64,000 bases of DNA, from NCBI RefSeq assembly GCF_022179405.1, contig NZ_BPQT01000015.1, positions 124,001 through 188,000 on the forward strand, in the 5' to 3' direction. This DNA comes from Methylobacterium marchantiae. GTDB lineage: Bacteria; Pseudomonadota; Alphaproteobacteria; Rhizobiales; Beijerinckiaceae. The notes under the pieces were generated by a model. The model was not told the DNA's origin. It did no database searches and worked only from the letters and a program-made list of their open reading frames with translations. Position 1 is the first letter of the stretch, and the number at the start of each line of letters is the position of its first letter. Of this stretch, positions 20,920-29,545 are shown one piece after another. Made by a program: the position numbers and the translations under genes.

Positions 20920-21634
20920 CGTCGCCAGACCCGACGCGGCCAAGCGCAAGGTCGCCCTGCGGCCTCGCAACGCGGCGACCCTCATCATCATCGACCGCAC
21001 GGCGCGCCATCCCAAGTTCCTGATGGGCAAGCGCCACGAAAGCCTCGCTTTCATGCCGGGCAAGTTCGTGTTTCCCGGTGGCCGGATCGAGCCCGGCGAC
21101 CGCCGCATGAGCGTGGCTGGCGCCCTCTCCTCGCGGGCGGAGGACGCCCTGACCAAGCGCGTGCCCCGCGCCTCGCATTCCCTGGGCCGGGCGCTCGCTC
21201 TCGCGGCGATCCGCGAGACCCATGAGGAGACCGGTCTCTTCCTCGGCACCACCGATTACGGGCCGCCCGAGACCACGCCGGAGGGAAGCTGGGAGGCGTT
21301 CAAGCGCTTCGGGGTGATGCCCGATCTCGAAGCGCTTCACCTCGTGGCGCGGGCGATCACGCCGCCGGGCCGGCCACGCCGGTTCGATACGCGCTTCTTC
21401 ACCATCGATCGCAAAGCGGTGGCGGCCGAACAGCCGGGCATCGTGACGCCGACATCCGAACTGGTGGAACTCGCCTGGGTGAGCTTCGCCGAGGCGCGGG
21501 AACTCGACCTTCCGCGGATCACCCGCATCGTCCTCGACGAGTTGGAGCTGCAGATCGCTGGCGGGTTCGCGCCCTACCTGCCGATACCGTTCTTCCACGA
21601 GCGTAACGGCAAGAACATCCGCGACGTTCTGTAG
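20876..21634 (+). CDS. Nudix hydrolase
   Basis: 252 residues. The Nudix box is present: GRALALAAIRETHEETGLFLG includes the REx2EExG core that binds Mg and the diphosphate of the substrate. The upstream segment (FLMGKRHESLAFMPGKFVFPGGRIEPGD) resembles the large CoA-type/NUDT19-like subfamily; the substrate is unknown. I place the start at TTG 20876 because a strong GAGGAGGT ribosome site lies six bases upstream and no ATG fits. This puts the start inside the DUF983 gene, so the two are translationally coupled. Confidence 0.87.
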   Translation: MDQATILLPTSAAPDVARPDAAKRKVALRPRNAATLIIIDRTARHPKFLMGKRHESLAFMPGKFVFPGGRIEPGDRRMSVAGALSSRAEDALTKRVPRASHSLGRALALAAIRETHEETGLFLGTTDYGPPETTPEGSWEAFKRFGVMPDLEALHLVARAITPPGRPRRFDTRFFTIDRKAVAAEQPGIVTPTSELVELAWVSFAEARELDLPRITRIVLDELELQIAGGFAPYLPIPFFHERNGKNIRDVL

Positions 21635-21699
21635 ACGCAACCGGAACCGGATCCGCTCACATTCCGTTGAACGAGCGATGATGTAGTTGGAGTACGGCG

Positions 21700-21786
21700 A
21701 TGCTGAAGGGTGGTTTGCTATGGTTGATCGGTATCCCGCTGCCGATCATTTTGCTGATTTACTTCTTCACGTCCTGGCTGCACTGA
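21700..21786 (+). CDS. 28-residue hydrophobic membrane peptide
   Basis: A very small gene encoding MLKGGLLWLIGIPLPIILLIYFF followed by TSWLH. It is one transmembrane helix with a Lys near the start and Pro-Ile-Pro in the middle. A TTGGAG ribosome site lies seven bases before the ATG, and an intrinsic terminator follows 69 bp after the stop, so it has its own expression signals. From memory, short proteins with this look (MLK..LLW.IG.P.P.I..I) recur in Rhizobiales, unnamed. It may be a subunit of a membrane complex or a stress peptide. Confidence 0.7.
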   Translation: MLKGGLLWLIGIPLPIILLIYFFTSWLH

Positions 21787-21854
21787 GCGGCACGGAAGTG
21801 GACCGATCCGCCTTTGGAATGCGTTGATCGCTACATGCGCAGCTTTGAAAGCCA

Positions 21855-21892
21855 GAAGCCCTCGTCCCGGCCGGGATGAGGGCTTCTTTTTT
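21855..21892 (+). terminator. intrinsic terminator after the 28-residue peptide gene
   Basis: Stem GAAGCCCTCGTCCCGG/CCGGGATGAGGGCTTC (one G-T pair) followed by six T (21887-21892). It terminates rightward transcription just before the convergent aroF. Confidence 0.93.
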
Positions 21893-21919
21893 GCCGTCGA
21901 CTGTCCGATGCCGGCGACG

Positions 21920-23302
21920 CTACTCGGCGGCGTCGAGGTGCGGGCGAACGATCTCGGCGCGCTCGCGCTTGACCAGTTCCGCCGTCAGGAACGCCACTTC
22001 CAGGGCCTGCTCCGCATTCAGGCGCGGATCGCAATAGGTGTGGTAGCGATCCTGCAGGTCATCGGCCGTGAGGGCGCGGGCGCCCCCTGTGCATTCGGTG
22101 ACGTTCTTGCCGGTCATCTCCAGATGGATGCCGCCGGCGATCGTCCGCTCGGCCCGGTGAACGCCGAAGAAGCCTTCGATCTCCGTCATCACCCGCTCGA
22201 ACGGCCGCGTCTTGTAGCGTCCGGCCGAGATGGTGTTACCGTGCATCGGATCGCAGACCCACACCACCTTGCGGCCCTCGCGCTCCACGGTGCGGACCAA
22301 CCCGGGCAGATGCTCGCCGACCTTCTCCGCGCCGAAGCGGCAGATCAGGGTGAGGCGGCCGGCCTCGTTCTCCGGGTTGAGCTGATCGATCAGCTTGATC
22401 AGCCCTTCCGAGGTCATCGACGGCCCGCATTTCAGCCCGATGGGGTTCTTGATGCCACGCGCGTATTCGATGTGGGCGTGGTCCGCCTGACGGGTGCGGT
22501 CTCCGACCCAGAGCATGTGGCCCGAGGTGGCGTACCAGTCGCCGCTGGTGGAATCGACGCGCGTCAGGGCCTCCTCGTAGCCGAGGAGAAGCGCCTCGTG
22601 GCTCGTGAAGAAGTCGGTGGTGCGGACCTCCTGGTGCGTCTCCGGATTGATGCCGATGGCCCGCATGAAATCGAGGGCATCGGTCATACGCTCCGCCACG
22701 TCCTGATAACGCGAGGATTGCGGGCTGTCCTTGACGAAGCCGAGCATCCAGCGATGCGCGTTCTCAAGGTTGGCGTAGCCGCCGGTGGCGAAGGCGCGCA
22801 GCAGGTTGAGCGTCGCCGCCGACTGCCGGTAGGCTTCGAGTTGCCGACGCGGATCGGGGATCCGTGCCTCTTCCGTGAAGGTGATCCCGTTGACGATGTC
22901 GCCGCGGTAGCTCGGCAGGCTCACGCCGTCCATCGTCTCGGTCGGCGAGGAGCGGGGCTTGGCGAACTGGCCGGCGATGCGCCCGACCTTCACCACCGGC
23001 GAACCGCCGGCGAAGGTGAGCACCAGCGCCATCTGAAGGAAGACGCGGAAGAAATCGCGGATGTTGTCGGCCGAATGTTCGTCGAAGCTCTCGGCGCAAT
23101 CGCCGCCCTGGAGCAGGAACGCCTCGCCGGTGGAGACGCGGGCAAGCGCGGATTTCAGCTTGCGCGCCTCACCTGCAAAAACGAGGGGGGGAAAACTCGC
23201 GAGCTGGCCCTCGACCGCCTGCAGGGCAGCCGCATCCGGATAGGCCGGCACCTGCTGGATCGGCAGGTTCCGCCACGTCTTCGGTGTCCAACGCTCGCCC
23301 AT
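21920..23302 (-). CDS. aroF: class II 3-deoxy-7-phosphoheptulonate synthase (DAHP synthase)
   Basis: 460 residues, plant/Mycobacterium-type (AroA-II) enzyme that joins phosphoenolpyruvate and erythrose 4-phosphate in the first step of the shikimate pathway. Visible family motifs: [10 protein letters not shown] at about 80-89 with the metal-binding Cys, the [18 protein letters not shown] segment, and [10 protein letters not shown] with the metal ligand His. Start [14 protein letters not shown] with a GGGAGAG ribosome site. Monocistronic; no attenuator seen. Confidence 0.97.
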   Translation of the reverse strand: MGERWTPKTWRNLPIQQVPAYPDAAALQAVEGQLASFPPLVFAGEARKLKSALARVSTGEAFLLQGGDCAESFDEHSADNIRDFFRVFLQMALVLTFAGGSPVVKVGRIAGQFAKPRSSPTETMDGVSLPSYRGDIVNGITFTEEARIPDPRRQLEAYRQSAATLNLLRAFATGGYANLENAHRWMLGFVKDSPQSSRYQDVAERMTDALDFMRAIGINPETHQEVRTTDFFTSHEALLLGYEEALTRVDSTSGDWYATSGHMLWVGDRTRQADHAHIEYARGIKNPIGLKCGPSMTSEGLIKLIDQLNPENEAGRLTLICRFGAEKVGEHLPGLVRTVEREGRKVVWVCDPMHGNTISAGRYKTRPFERVMTEIEGFFGVHRAERTIAGGIHLEMTGKNVTECTGGARALTADDLQDRYHTYCDPRLNAEQALEVAFLTAELVKRERAEIVRPHLDAAE

Positions 23303-23554
23303 GATGCTCTCCCGTCCACCTCTCGGCCGGCTTCGCTGAAGGGGAATCCTTCGTGAAGAGCGCGGCTTATAGAGCGGTTCTCAAAGAGAAGCGAGCTATA
23401 CGCTTCGACATGGTTGTCGAGGCGCATGGCGGTCGATCCCGATGCATCTAGGACCAATGTTGGAAGAGGCATCGAAGGTCTTCGTCTCGAGGCGTAGCGG
23501 CGTTTCCAGTCCGCGAAGTTCGACCGACAAGATATCGATGGAACCCGACGACCG

Positions 23555-23854
23555 CTATTCCCCCTCGCCATCCTCCACGGCGATGCCGTGTTCCGACAGG
23601 ATCCAGAAGATCGCTTCGAGATCTTCCGCCGTCACGTCCCGCGGAGGCAGCGCCTCTTCCAAGTCCTCGTAGGTCAGGCGTTTGGCGTGCTGCGCTTCCG
23701 CCTTGGCGATCAGGCGATCCACCGTATCGCGCATGTCCTCAGACAGGGCATCGTGACTCGGCAGCCGGCGATCGGCCTCCGGGAACAGGGCCTGCGCCAG
23801 CATGCGGTCGATGATCTCCTGGCGCCGGTCGTGCGCCTCGTCGTTCTTTGCCAT
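23555..23854 (-). CDS. stand-alone sigma-70 region 1.1-like protein
   Basis: 99 residues. After a charged helix (DEAHDRRQEIIDRMLAQALFP) and a second helix (LSEDMRDTVDRLIAKAEAQHAKR) the C-terminal half matches the sigma factor region 1.1 fold: LTYEDLEEALPPRDVTAEDLEAI, then LSEHGIAVED. In RpoD this domain blocks DNA binding until sigma joins core polymerase. Here it stands alone, without regions 1.2-4, so it cannot be a sigma factor. I infer an anti-sigma-like or polymerase-interacting role. The frame is open upstream; the ATG at 23854 gives MAKNDEAHD. Its stop lies 252 bp upstream of aroF in the same direction. Confidence 0.8.
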   Translation of the reverse strand: MAKNDEAHDRRQEIIDRMLAQALFPEADRRLPSHDALSEDMRDTVDRLIAKAEAQHAKRLTYEDLEEALPPRDVTAEDLEAIFWILSEHGIAVEDGEGE

Positions 23855-23940
23855 TCCCGTGTTATGGGGCGCGACAGCCGCCCGAAACAAGGGAAAGCGG
23901 ACCCCTTCCGGTCTCGATGAGCCCGGAAAGCCCGTTGCGC

Positions 23941-26250
23941 TCACCCGTGGATGGGCGCGGCCGAGCGCAATATTCTCACCGGGATCGCCTTGGCCGCCGG
24001 CGTCTTCGACTGCTCGTCGTGGTGCCAGAGCGGGATCAGTGGATTGAGTTCGGGATAATAGCCCGCGCAGTTTCCCAGCGGGATGTCGTAGACGACGATG
24101 CGCAACCCCTTCACCGAACGCAGTTCGTCTTTCGCCTCCGTCACCACGTCGACGGTCTCACCATCCGAGAAGCCGAGGCGGGCCATGTCTTCGACATTCA
24201 TGAACAGGATCGAGCGCGTCCCCTTCACGCCGCGGAAACGGTCGTCATAGCCGTAGACCGTGGTGTTGAACTGGTCGTTGGAGCGCAGGGTGATCAGGTC
24301 GAGGGATTCGGCGCTGCGCGCCGGCATGTCGGGATCGGCGTCCAGGCCTTCCGGCACCACGAAATTCGCCTTGCCGCTTTCCGTCTCCCAGCGGCGCTCG
24401 CGGGCGGCCAGGGGCTTGTGCACGCCGCCCGGCTCGAACAGTCGACCGTTGAGGTCCTTGAACACCGCGGGATAGGTCGCCTCGATGGCGTCGCGGATGG
24501 TGCCATAATCGGCGACCCACGCGTCCCAGGAGATGGCGGGATTGGGGTGAAGCGTCGCCTTGGCGAGTTCGGCGACGATCCAGGGCTCGGAGCGGACCCC
24601 GTCGCTCACCGGATTCGTCTTGCCGCGCGAGCCGTGGAAACAGGAGGTGGAGCTTTCCATGGAGACAGCCTGGGGGCCGCTCGCCTGGTTGTCGATCTCG
24701 ATCCGGCCGAGGCATGGCAGGATGTAGGCCTGCCCTCCGTTGATCAGGTGGGAGCGGTTGAGCTTTGTCGAGACCTGAACGGTGAGACGCAGCGAACGCC
24801 ACGCCTCCTCCATTCGCACCGTGTCGGGAATGGCGCGAACGAAGTTGCCGCCGAGACCCACGAAGGCCTTCACGTCGCCGGACAGGATGCCTTCGCAAGC
24901 CTCCACCGTGTTGAGACCCTTTTCTCGCGGCGGCTCGAAACCGTACTGCTCCTTCAGGACGTCGAGGGGGGCGAGTTCCGGCTTCTCGGTGATGCCGACC
25001 GTGCGCTGCCCCTGGACGTTGGAATGGCCGCGCACGGGGCAGAGGCCCGCACCCTTTCGCCCGACATTGCCGCGCAGGAGCATCAGATTGACGAGCATCT
25101 GCACGGCCTCCGTGCCCTTGCGGTGCTGGGTCAGGCCCATGCCATAGATGCCGATGACGGCGCGCGCTCGGGCATAGACCGTCGCGGCCGCCTCGATGGC
25201 CGATCGCGTCAGACCGGACGCGGCTTCGAGGGCAGCCCAGTCCTGCGCCTCGCAATAGGCGACGAAGGCCTCGAAGCCGTGCGTGTGTTCCTCGATGAAG
25301 CTGACGTCGAGGATGCGCGGGCGGCCGACCTGCTGGGCCTCGCGGTCGGCGGCGATGAGAGCCTTGCACATCCCGGTGATCGCCGCGATGTCACCGCCGG
25401 CCTTCACCTGATGATATTGCGTCGAGATCTCGGTGGCGTGGCGCGTCGCCATCTCCACCACCGATTGCGGGTTGGTGAAGCGCTCGAGCCCCCGCTCGCG
25501 CAGGGGGTTGAAGGTGATGATCGGGACGCGGCGTCGTCTCGCGTCCTGAAGCTGGTGCAGCATGCGCGGCGAATTGGAGCCGACATTCTGGCCGAAGAAC
25601 ATCAGGAGATCGGACGCTTCGAAATCGTCCAGCACCACGGTCCCTACCGGGACACCGATGGACGCCTTCAGGCCGACCGAGGTCGGCTCGTGGCACATGT
25701 TGGATGAGTCGGGCAGGTTGTTGTTGCCGTACATCCGGGCGAACAGCCCGTACATGTAGGACGTCTCCAGGGAGGCGCGGCCCGACGCGTAGAAGACCAC
25801 CGATTTCGGTTCGAGGGCGCGCAATTCCCGCCCGATGGCGGCTGTCGCCTCTTCCCACGAGACCGGCACGTAGCGGTCGCTCGTCGCGTCGTAGCGCAGG
25901 GGATGGGTGAGGCGGCCCTGCTCTTCCAGGGCGTAGTCGGTCCAGCCGAGCAGTTCGGTGACCGTGTGCTCGGCGAAGAAGTCTGGGCCGCAGCGCTTGG
26001 CGGTCTGCTCCCAGGCCGTGGCCTTCGCCCCGTTCTCGCAATATTCGAAGGTCAGCGCCTTGGCGGGCTTCGCCCAGGCGCAGGACACGCACATGAAGCC
26101 GTCGGGCTTGTTCTGCTTCATCAGCAGGGCGGCACCCGAAACGGGGATTTCCTCCCGGAGCAGGATTTCGGTGAGCGACTGTGCCGATCCCCATCCCCCG
26201 GCCGGACCGTCGTAAGGCTCGATCTTGGGATGGGCCATCTTGTCGGTCAT
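23941..26250 (-). CDS. FdhF/YdeP family molybdopterin oxidoreductase
   Basis: 769 residues. N-terminal region with CVSCAW (C54, C57) and C71, probably part of the Fe-S site, then the molybdopterin domains. C186 in SNMCHEPTSVGL aligns with the selenocysteine of E. coli FdhF, so it is the likely Mo ligand. The C-terminal molydopterin-dinucleotide-binding domain includes TLRSNDQFNTTVYGY and the FPSG-like end. This subfamily (E. coli YdeP is linked to acid resistance) has no proven substrate; formate is only one possibility. The preferred start is ATG 26250 (MTDKMAHPK). No signal peptide: cytoplasmic. Confidence 0.88.
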   Translation of the reverse strand: MTDKMAHPKIEPYDGPAGGWGSAQSLTEILLREEIPVSGAALLMKQNKPDGFMCVSCAWAKPAKALTFEYCENGAKATAWEQTAKRCGPDFFAEHTVTELLGWTDYALEEQGRLTHPLRYDATSDRYVPVSWEEATAAIGRELRALEPKSVVFYASGRASLETSYMYGLFARMYGNNNLPDSSNMCHEPTSVGLKASIGVPVGTVVLDDFEASDLLMFFGQNVGSNSPRMLHQLQDARRRRVPIITFNPLRERGLERFTNPQSVVEMATRHATEISTQYHQVKAGGDIAAITGMCKALIAADREAQQVGRPRILDVSFIEEHTHGFEAFVAYCEAQDWAALEAASGLTRSAIEAAATVYARARAVIGIYGMGLTQHRKGTEAVQMLVNLMLLRGNVGRKGAGLCPVRGHSNVQGQRTVGITEKPELAPLDVLKEQYGFEPPREKGLNTVEACEGILSGDVKAFVGLGGNFVRAIPDTVRMEEAWRSLRLTVQVSTKLNRSHLINGGQAYILPCLGRIEIDNQASGPQAVSMESSTSCFHGSRGKTNPVSDGVRSEPWIVAELAKATLHPNPAISWDAWVADYGTIRDAIEATYPAVFKDLNGRLFEPGGVHKPLAARERRWETESGKANFVVPEGLDADPDMPARSAESLDLITLRSNDQFNTTVYGYDDRFRGVKGTRSILFMNVEDMARLGFSDGETVDVVTEAKDELRSVKGLRIVVYDIPLGNCAGYYPELNPLIPLWHHDEQSKTPAAKAIPVRILRSAAPIHG

Positions 26251-26320
26251 TCGGAATCTCGCGCGCTGGGCCTGCGTGAGATCCAACGGGACCGGCGAGT
26301 CCCTGTTCCGGAGTGCGTCT

Positions 26321-27706
26321 CTAACCCACGCCCTCCGGCCGCTTGGTCACCGCCGGCACCCGCATGGTGACGAGTTCCTCGCCGACGGTCGGGTGCACCG
26401 CGATGGTCCGGTCGAAATCCGCCTTCGTCGCCCCCATCGTCACGGCGATGGCCACCGCCTGGATGATCTCGCCGGCATCGTAGCCGATCACGTGGACGCC
26501 GAGCACCTTGTCGCTGGCGCAATCCACGATGAGCTTCATCAGGACCCGCTCGTCGCTCCCCGACAGCGTCGCCTTCATCGGGCGAAAGCTCGACTTGTAG
26601 ACGTCGATGTCGCCGTAGCGCTCGCGCGCCTGATCCTCGGTGAGGCCGACCGTGCCGATCTCTGGCGTGGAGAACACCGCCGTCGCGATGAGGTCGTGGT
26701 TCACCGCCCAGGGTTTGCCACCGAACACGGTGTCGGCGAAGGCGTGGCCCTCGCGGATGGCGATCGGCGTCAGGGCGGCGCGGTTGGTGACGTCGCCCAC
26801 CGCATAGATCGACGGGATACGGGTCTGGGAGAAGGCATCGACGGGGATCGCACCGCCTTTGTCGGTCTCGATGCCGACCGCGTCGAGGCCGAGGCCGGCC
26901 ACGTTCGGCACGCGGCCGGTGGCGACGAGGACGTGATCCACTTCGAGGATCGTCCCGTCGTCGAGGGTCGCGGCGATTCCGGTATCGCGCCGCTCCAGGC
27001 GCTCGAGGGTACGGCCGAGGCGCAGGTCCATGCGCTTGTCATAGGCGTGACCGAGCGCCTCGCGAATCTCCTGGTCGAACCCGCGCAGCAGGTACTCGCC
27101 CCGGTGCAACAGCGTCGTGCGGGAGCCCAGGCTCGCGAAGATGCCGGCGAACTCGACGGCGATGTAGCCGCCTCCGACGACGAGGATGCGCTCCGGCAGG
27201 CTCTCCAATTCGAACACCTCGTTGGAGGTGATGCCGAGATCGCCGCCCGGAATTACGGGCACCTTCACCGGATGCGCCCCGACCGCGACGAGGATGGTCT
27301 TCGCCCGCACGCGCTCGCCGGAGCGGACGAGGCGTACCGTATGGGTATCCTCGATCACCGCCCTGTCCGCGATCAGCGTGACGCCGGCCCGTTCGAGATT
27401 GGTGTCGTAGATGCCTTCGAGCCGGGCGACCTCCGCATCGCGGCGCGCCTTCATCACGCTCCACTCGAAACGCGGCTTCCTCACCGACCAGCCGAACCCG
27501 GCCGCATCCTCGAATTCGTCCGCGAAGCGTCCCGCATAGACCATCAGCTTCTTCGGGACGCAGCCTCGGATCACGCAGGTGCCGCCGATCCGGTATTCTT
27601 CGGCGAGGCTGACCTTGGCGCCGTAGCCGGCGGCGATGCGCGCCGCGCGCACGCCCCCCGAGCCACCACCGATGACGAACAGATCGACATCGAAATCCTC
27701 GGACAT
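26321..27706 (-). CDS. gor: glutathione-disulfide reductase
   Basis: 461 residues. FAD-binding GGGSGGVRAARIAA at 13-26, redox-active disulfide GGTCVIRGCVPKK with C44 and C49, NADPH-binding GGGYIAVEFAGIFASLG, and the C-terminal dimer-interface HPTVGEE whose His is the general acid. VIRGCVPKKL distinguishes glutathione reductases from dihydrolipoamide dehydrogenases (NxGCxPSK). It keeps glutathione reduced in the cytoplasm with NADPH. A GAGGAG ribosome site precedes the ATG. It is 71 bp upstream of the YdeP-type gene and could be co-transcribed. Confidence 0.96.
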   Translation of the reverse strand: MSEDFDVDLFVIGGGSGGVRAARIAAGYGAKVSLAEEYRIGGTCVIRGCVPKKLMVYAGRFADEFEDAAGFGWSVRKPRFEWSVMKARRDAEVARLEGIYDTNLERAGVTLIADRAVIEDTHTVRLVRSGERVRAKTILVAVGAHPVKVPVIPGGDLGITSNEVFELESLPERILVVGGGYIAVEFAGIFASLGSRTTLLHRGEYLLRGFDQEIREALGHAYDKRMDLRLGRTLERLERRDTGIAATLDDGTILEVDHVLVATGRVPNVAGLGLDAVGIETDKGGAIPVDAFSQTRIPSIYAVGDVTNRAALTPIAIREGHAFADTVFGGKPWAVNHDLIATAVFSTPEIGTVGLTEDQARERYGDIDVYKSSFRPMKATLSGSDERVLMKLIVDCASDKVLGVHVIGYDAGEIIQAVAIAVTMGATKADFDRTIAVHPTVGEELVTMRVPAVTKRPEGVG

Positions 27707-28120
27707 GGCGGGCTCCTCGCAGCGGGCGGTGTACGATCCTGGTGGACGACACGGCCGGTACCGCCCGCTCTATCGCGGGACGAGGGTATCCGTCACCGCC
27801 GCATGGCGAGAATCCGTCGTCGCAGGTTTTCCTCTCCCTTCGGGATGGTGGCCGGGTCCGCGCGCGGACGGGACCCGGCGGAGGCTCAGGCTGGTATGCG
27901 GGGTCGTCGACGGCGTCCATTCACACAGTGGTGACGGACGGCGCGATCATGCATGTCTGTTGCAAGCGGAAGCATAAAGCGATGAAGCGGATCGAACATT
28001 CATAGGATAAGAAAGTCGCCTCAAAAACAAAGCTACGCTTGGTGATCGTGGTTCCGGAGTCATTTACGGAACGCTTTGCCTACCCTCGCGATTGGATAGG
28101 TCCGATCGACGGAGATGATC
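27707..28120. other. 414-bp gap between divergent gor and stress genes
   Basis: No gene is supported. The first half is GC-rich like the genome; from about 27950 it becomes AT-richer. It contains the candidate EcfG-type promoter at 28068-28093 and an inverted repeat GTTCCG (28051-28056) / CGGAAC (28067-28072). Confidence 0.5.
28068..28093 (+). promoter_or_regulatory. candidate EcfG (general stress sigma) promoter
   Basis: GGAAC at 28068-28072 followed by 17 bp and GATT at 28090-28093. The alphaproteobacterial EcfG consensus is GGAAC-N16/17-CGTT; the -10 has a mismatch. A start near 28100 would leave a leader of about 20 nt containing the GGAG ribosome site (28111-28114). The second gene downstream looks like a general stress protein, which supports the idea. 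Confidence 0.35.
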
Positions 28121-28507
28121 ATGCAACGACAGCTAGCTACACTCGCCTTTGTGGCGTTTCTAGGCTCGAGCGCAGCCTATGCGCAGACCACCGTGACCGG
28201 CAAGCCCGCACCCGATGCGGAGACGAGCGCCAAGTCCGGCGGTCAGGAATCCCTGACGCGGCCCAATACCGACAAGCCCGACGCGAACAACCCGGCGACG
28301 ACCCACACGGCGACCTCGGCCAACCTCGAGGAAGGCGCCAACAGCTTCACCGAAGGCCAGACCCGGAGCCGGCTCGAACAGGCGGGCTACAAGGACGTGA
28401 AGGATCTCAAGAAGGACGACAAGGGCATCTGGCGCGGCGCCGCCTCATTGAACGGCAAGCCGGTCACCGTCGGCGTCGACTTCAAGGGCAACGTGGCCGC
28501 GAAGTAG
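28121..28507 (+). CDS. small exported protein, PepSY-like
   Basis: 128 residues. A Sec signal peptide (MQRQLATLAFVAFLGSSAAYA, cleavage at AYA-QT) is followed by a disordered Thr/Asn/Pro-rich stretch and a C-terminal domain: EGQTRSRLEQAGYKDVKDLKK, then DKGIWRGAASLNGKPVTVGVD. This phrase recurs in small periplasmic proteins of Methylobacterium and resembles a PepSY fold. Two ATGs compete; GGAG abuts the first, so the second at 28121 (six bases away) is chosen. It precedes a stress-type gene by 50 bp in the same direction. Confidence 0.8.
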   Translation: MQRQLATLAFVAFLGSSAAYAQTTVTGKPAPDAETSAKSGGQESLTRPNTDKPDANNPATTHTATSANLEEGANSFTEGQTRSRLEQAGYKDVKDLKKDDKGIWRGAASLNGKPVTVGVDFKGNVAAK

Positions 28508-28557
28508 CCGCGACCTCGACCTCCCGACCCCGTCGACAGCATGTGAGGAACGACCCC

Positions 28558-29193
28558 ATGGCACAGCAAACCATCACCGCCCTCTACGATTCCTACGACG
28601 ATGCCAGCAAGGCCGTCGCCAAGCTCGAATCGTTGGGCGTCAGTCATAGCGACATCAGCATCGTCAGCAGCAACGAGAACGACCGGCATTCCGGGCGCCT
28701 CGCGAGCACGGACGCAACACGGACCGAGACCGCCGAGACGGCGTCCACCGGTGCGGGAACCGGCGCCGGAGTCGGAACGCTGCTCGGCGGCGCGGCCGGC
28801 CTTCTGACCGGCCTCGGCCTGCTCGCGATTCCCGGCGTTGGCCCGGTCGTCGCGGCCGGCTGGCTCGTGACCACCCTCACCGGCGCCGGTATCGGAGCCG
28901 CGGCGGGCGGATTGGTGGGCGGCCTCACCGGCGCCGGTCTGAGCGAGGCCGACGCCCATACCTACAGCGAGGGCGTGCGACGTGGCGGGACCCTCGTTAC
29001 CGTCAGGGCCGACGATGCTCGATCGTCCCAGGTCATGGACATCCTCGAAGAGCATGGTTCGGTCAACGTCACCGAGCGTGCCGAAGGCTGGAAGGCCGAT
29101 GGCTGGACGGCGCCGAGCGCCGTTCCGTCGGATGCCACGACGCCGGCAAGTGGACGTCCGGGCGTCCGCTCCTATCCCACGGCCTCGCTCTAA
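28558..29193 (+). CDS. general stress protein with glycine-zipper segment
   Basis: 211 residues. The N-terminal part (TITALYDSYDDASKAVAKLESLGVSHSDISIVS) resembles the YflT/heat-induced stress domain. The centre is a long glycine/alanine-rich stretch (about 65-140, repeated GAGxGAxxGxxxGGLTG) able to form membrane-associated helices. A second alpha/beta piece follows (GTLVTVRADDARSSQVMDILEEHGSVN). Such proteins are typical of general stress regulons. Function unknown. The frame is open well upstream; ATG 28558 is the first that leaves the neighbour intact, with TGAGGAA as ribosome site. Confidence 0.8.
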   Translation: MAQQTITALYDSYDDASKAVAKLESLGVSHSDISIVSSNENDRHSGRLASTDATRTETAETASTGAGTGAGVGTLLGGAAGLLTGLGLLAIPGVGPVVAAGWLVTTLTGAGIGAAAGGLVGGLTGAGLSEADAHTYSEGVRRGGTLVTVRADDARSSQVMDILEEHGSVNVTERAEGWKADGWTAPSAVPSDATTPASGRPGVRSYPTASL

Positions 29194-29217
29194 CATCGCG
29201 AATGCCGTCGTAGAACG

Positions 29218-29247
29218 AAAAAAGCCGCCCGAAAGGGCGGCTTTTTT
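29218..29247. terminator. bidirectional intrinsic terminator
   Basis: AAAAAAGCCGCCC GAAA GGGCGGCTTTTTT: 7-bp GC stem with GAAA loop, A-run on one side and T-run on the other. It serves both the stress gene (rightward) and rpmG (leftward), which converge here. Confidence 0.95.
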
Positions 29248-29271
29248 ACGCGTCGACGAGGAATGAGACCG

Positions 29272-29439
29272 TTACTTGATCTTGGTTTCCTTGAAGTCGA
29301 CATGCTTGCGCACGACGGGGTCGTACTTCTTCATGGAGAGCTTCTCGGTCTGCGTCCGGGAGTTCTTCTTCGTGACGTAGAAGTAGCCGGTATCGGCGGT
29401 CGAGATCAGCTTGACTTTAACGGTGACGGCCTTGGCCAT
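29272..29439 (-). CDS. rpmG: 50S ribosomal protein L33
   Basis: 55 residues starting [26 protein letters not shown] and ending [16 protein letters not shown], the standard bacterial L33. It has no CxxC pairs, so it is the zinc-independent (C-minus) form. The ATG at 29439 has an AGGAGC ribosome site. Confidence 0.97.
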   Translation of the reverse strand: MAKAVTVKVKLISTADTGYFYVTKKNSRTQTEKLSMKKYDPVVRKHVDFKETKIK

Positions 29440-29545
29440 GGCGCGGTGCTCCTGAGATTGCGGCATTCCGCATGAGCGAAACGCAAAATGGCCGGCACGG
29501 ACCGGCTGAATTCCGCGCGGTCATTGCCCCATCGAGTCCGCTTCG

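Noticed and set aside
21824-23356. A 510-codon open frame antisense to aroF
   Set aside because: Spurious; DAHP synthase motifs are clear on the minus strand, and the opposite translation has no recognisable fold.
23848-27934. Two long plus-strand frames (619 and 569 codons) over the YdeP-type and gor genes
   Set aside because: Antisense shadows of well-supported minus-strand enzymes; composition is typical of antisense GC-rich frames.
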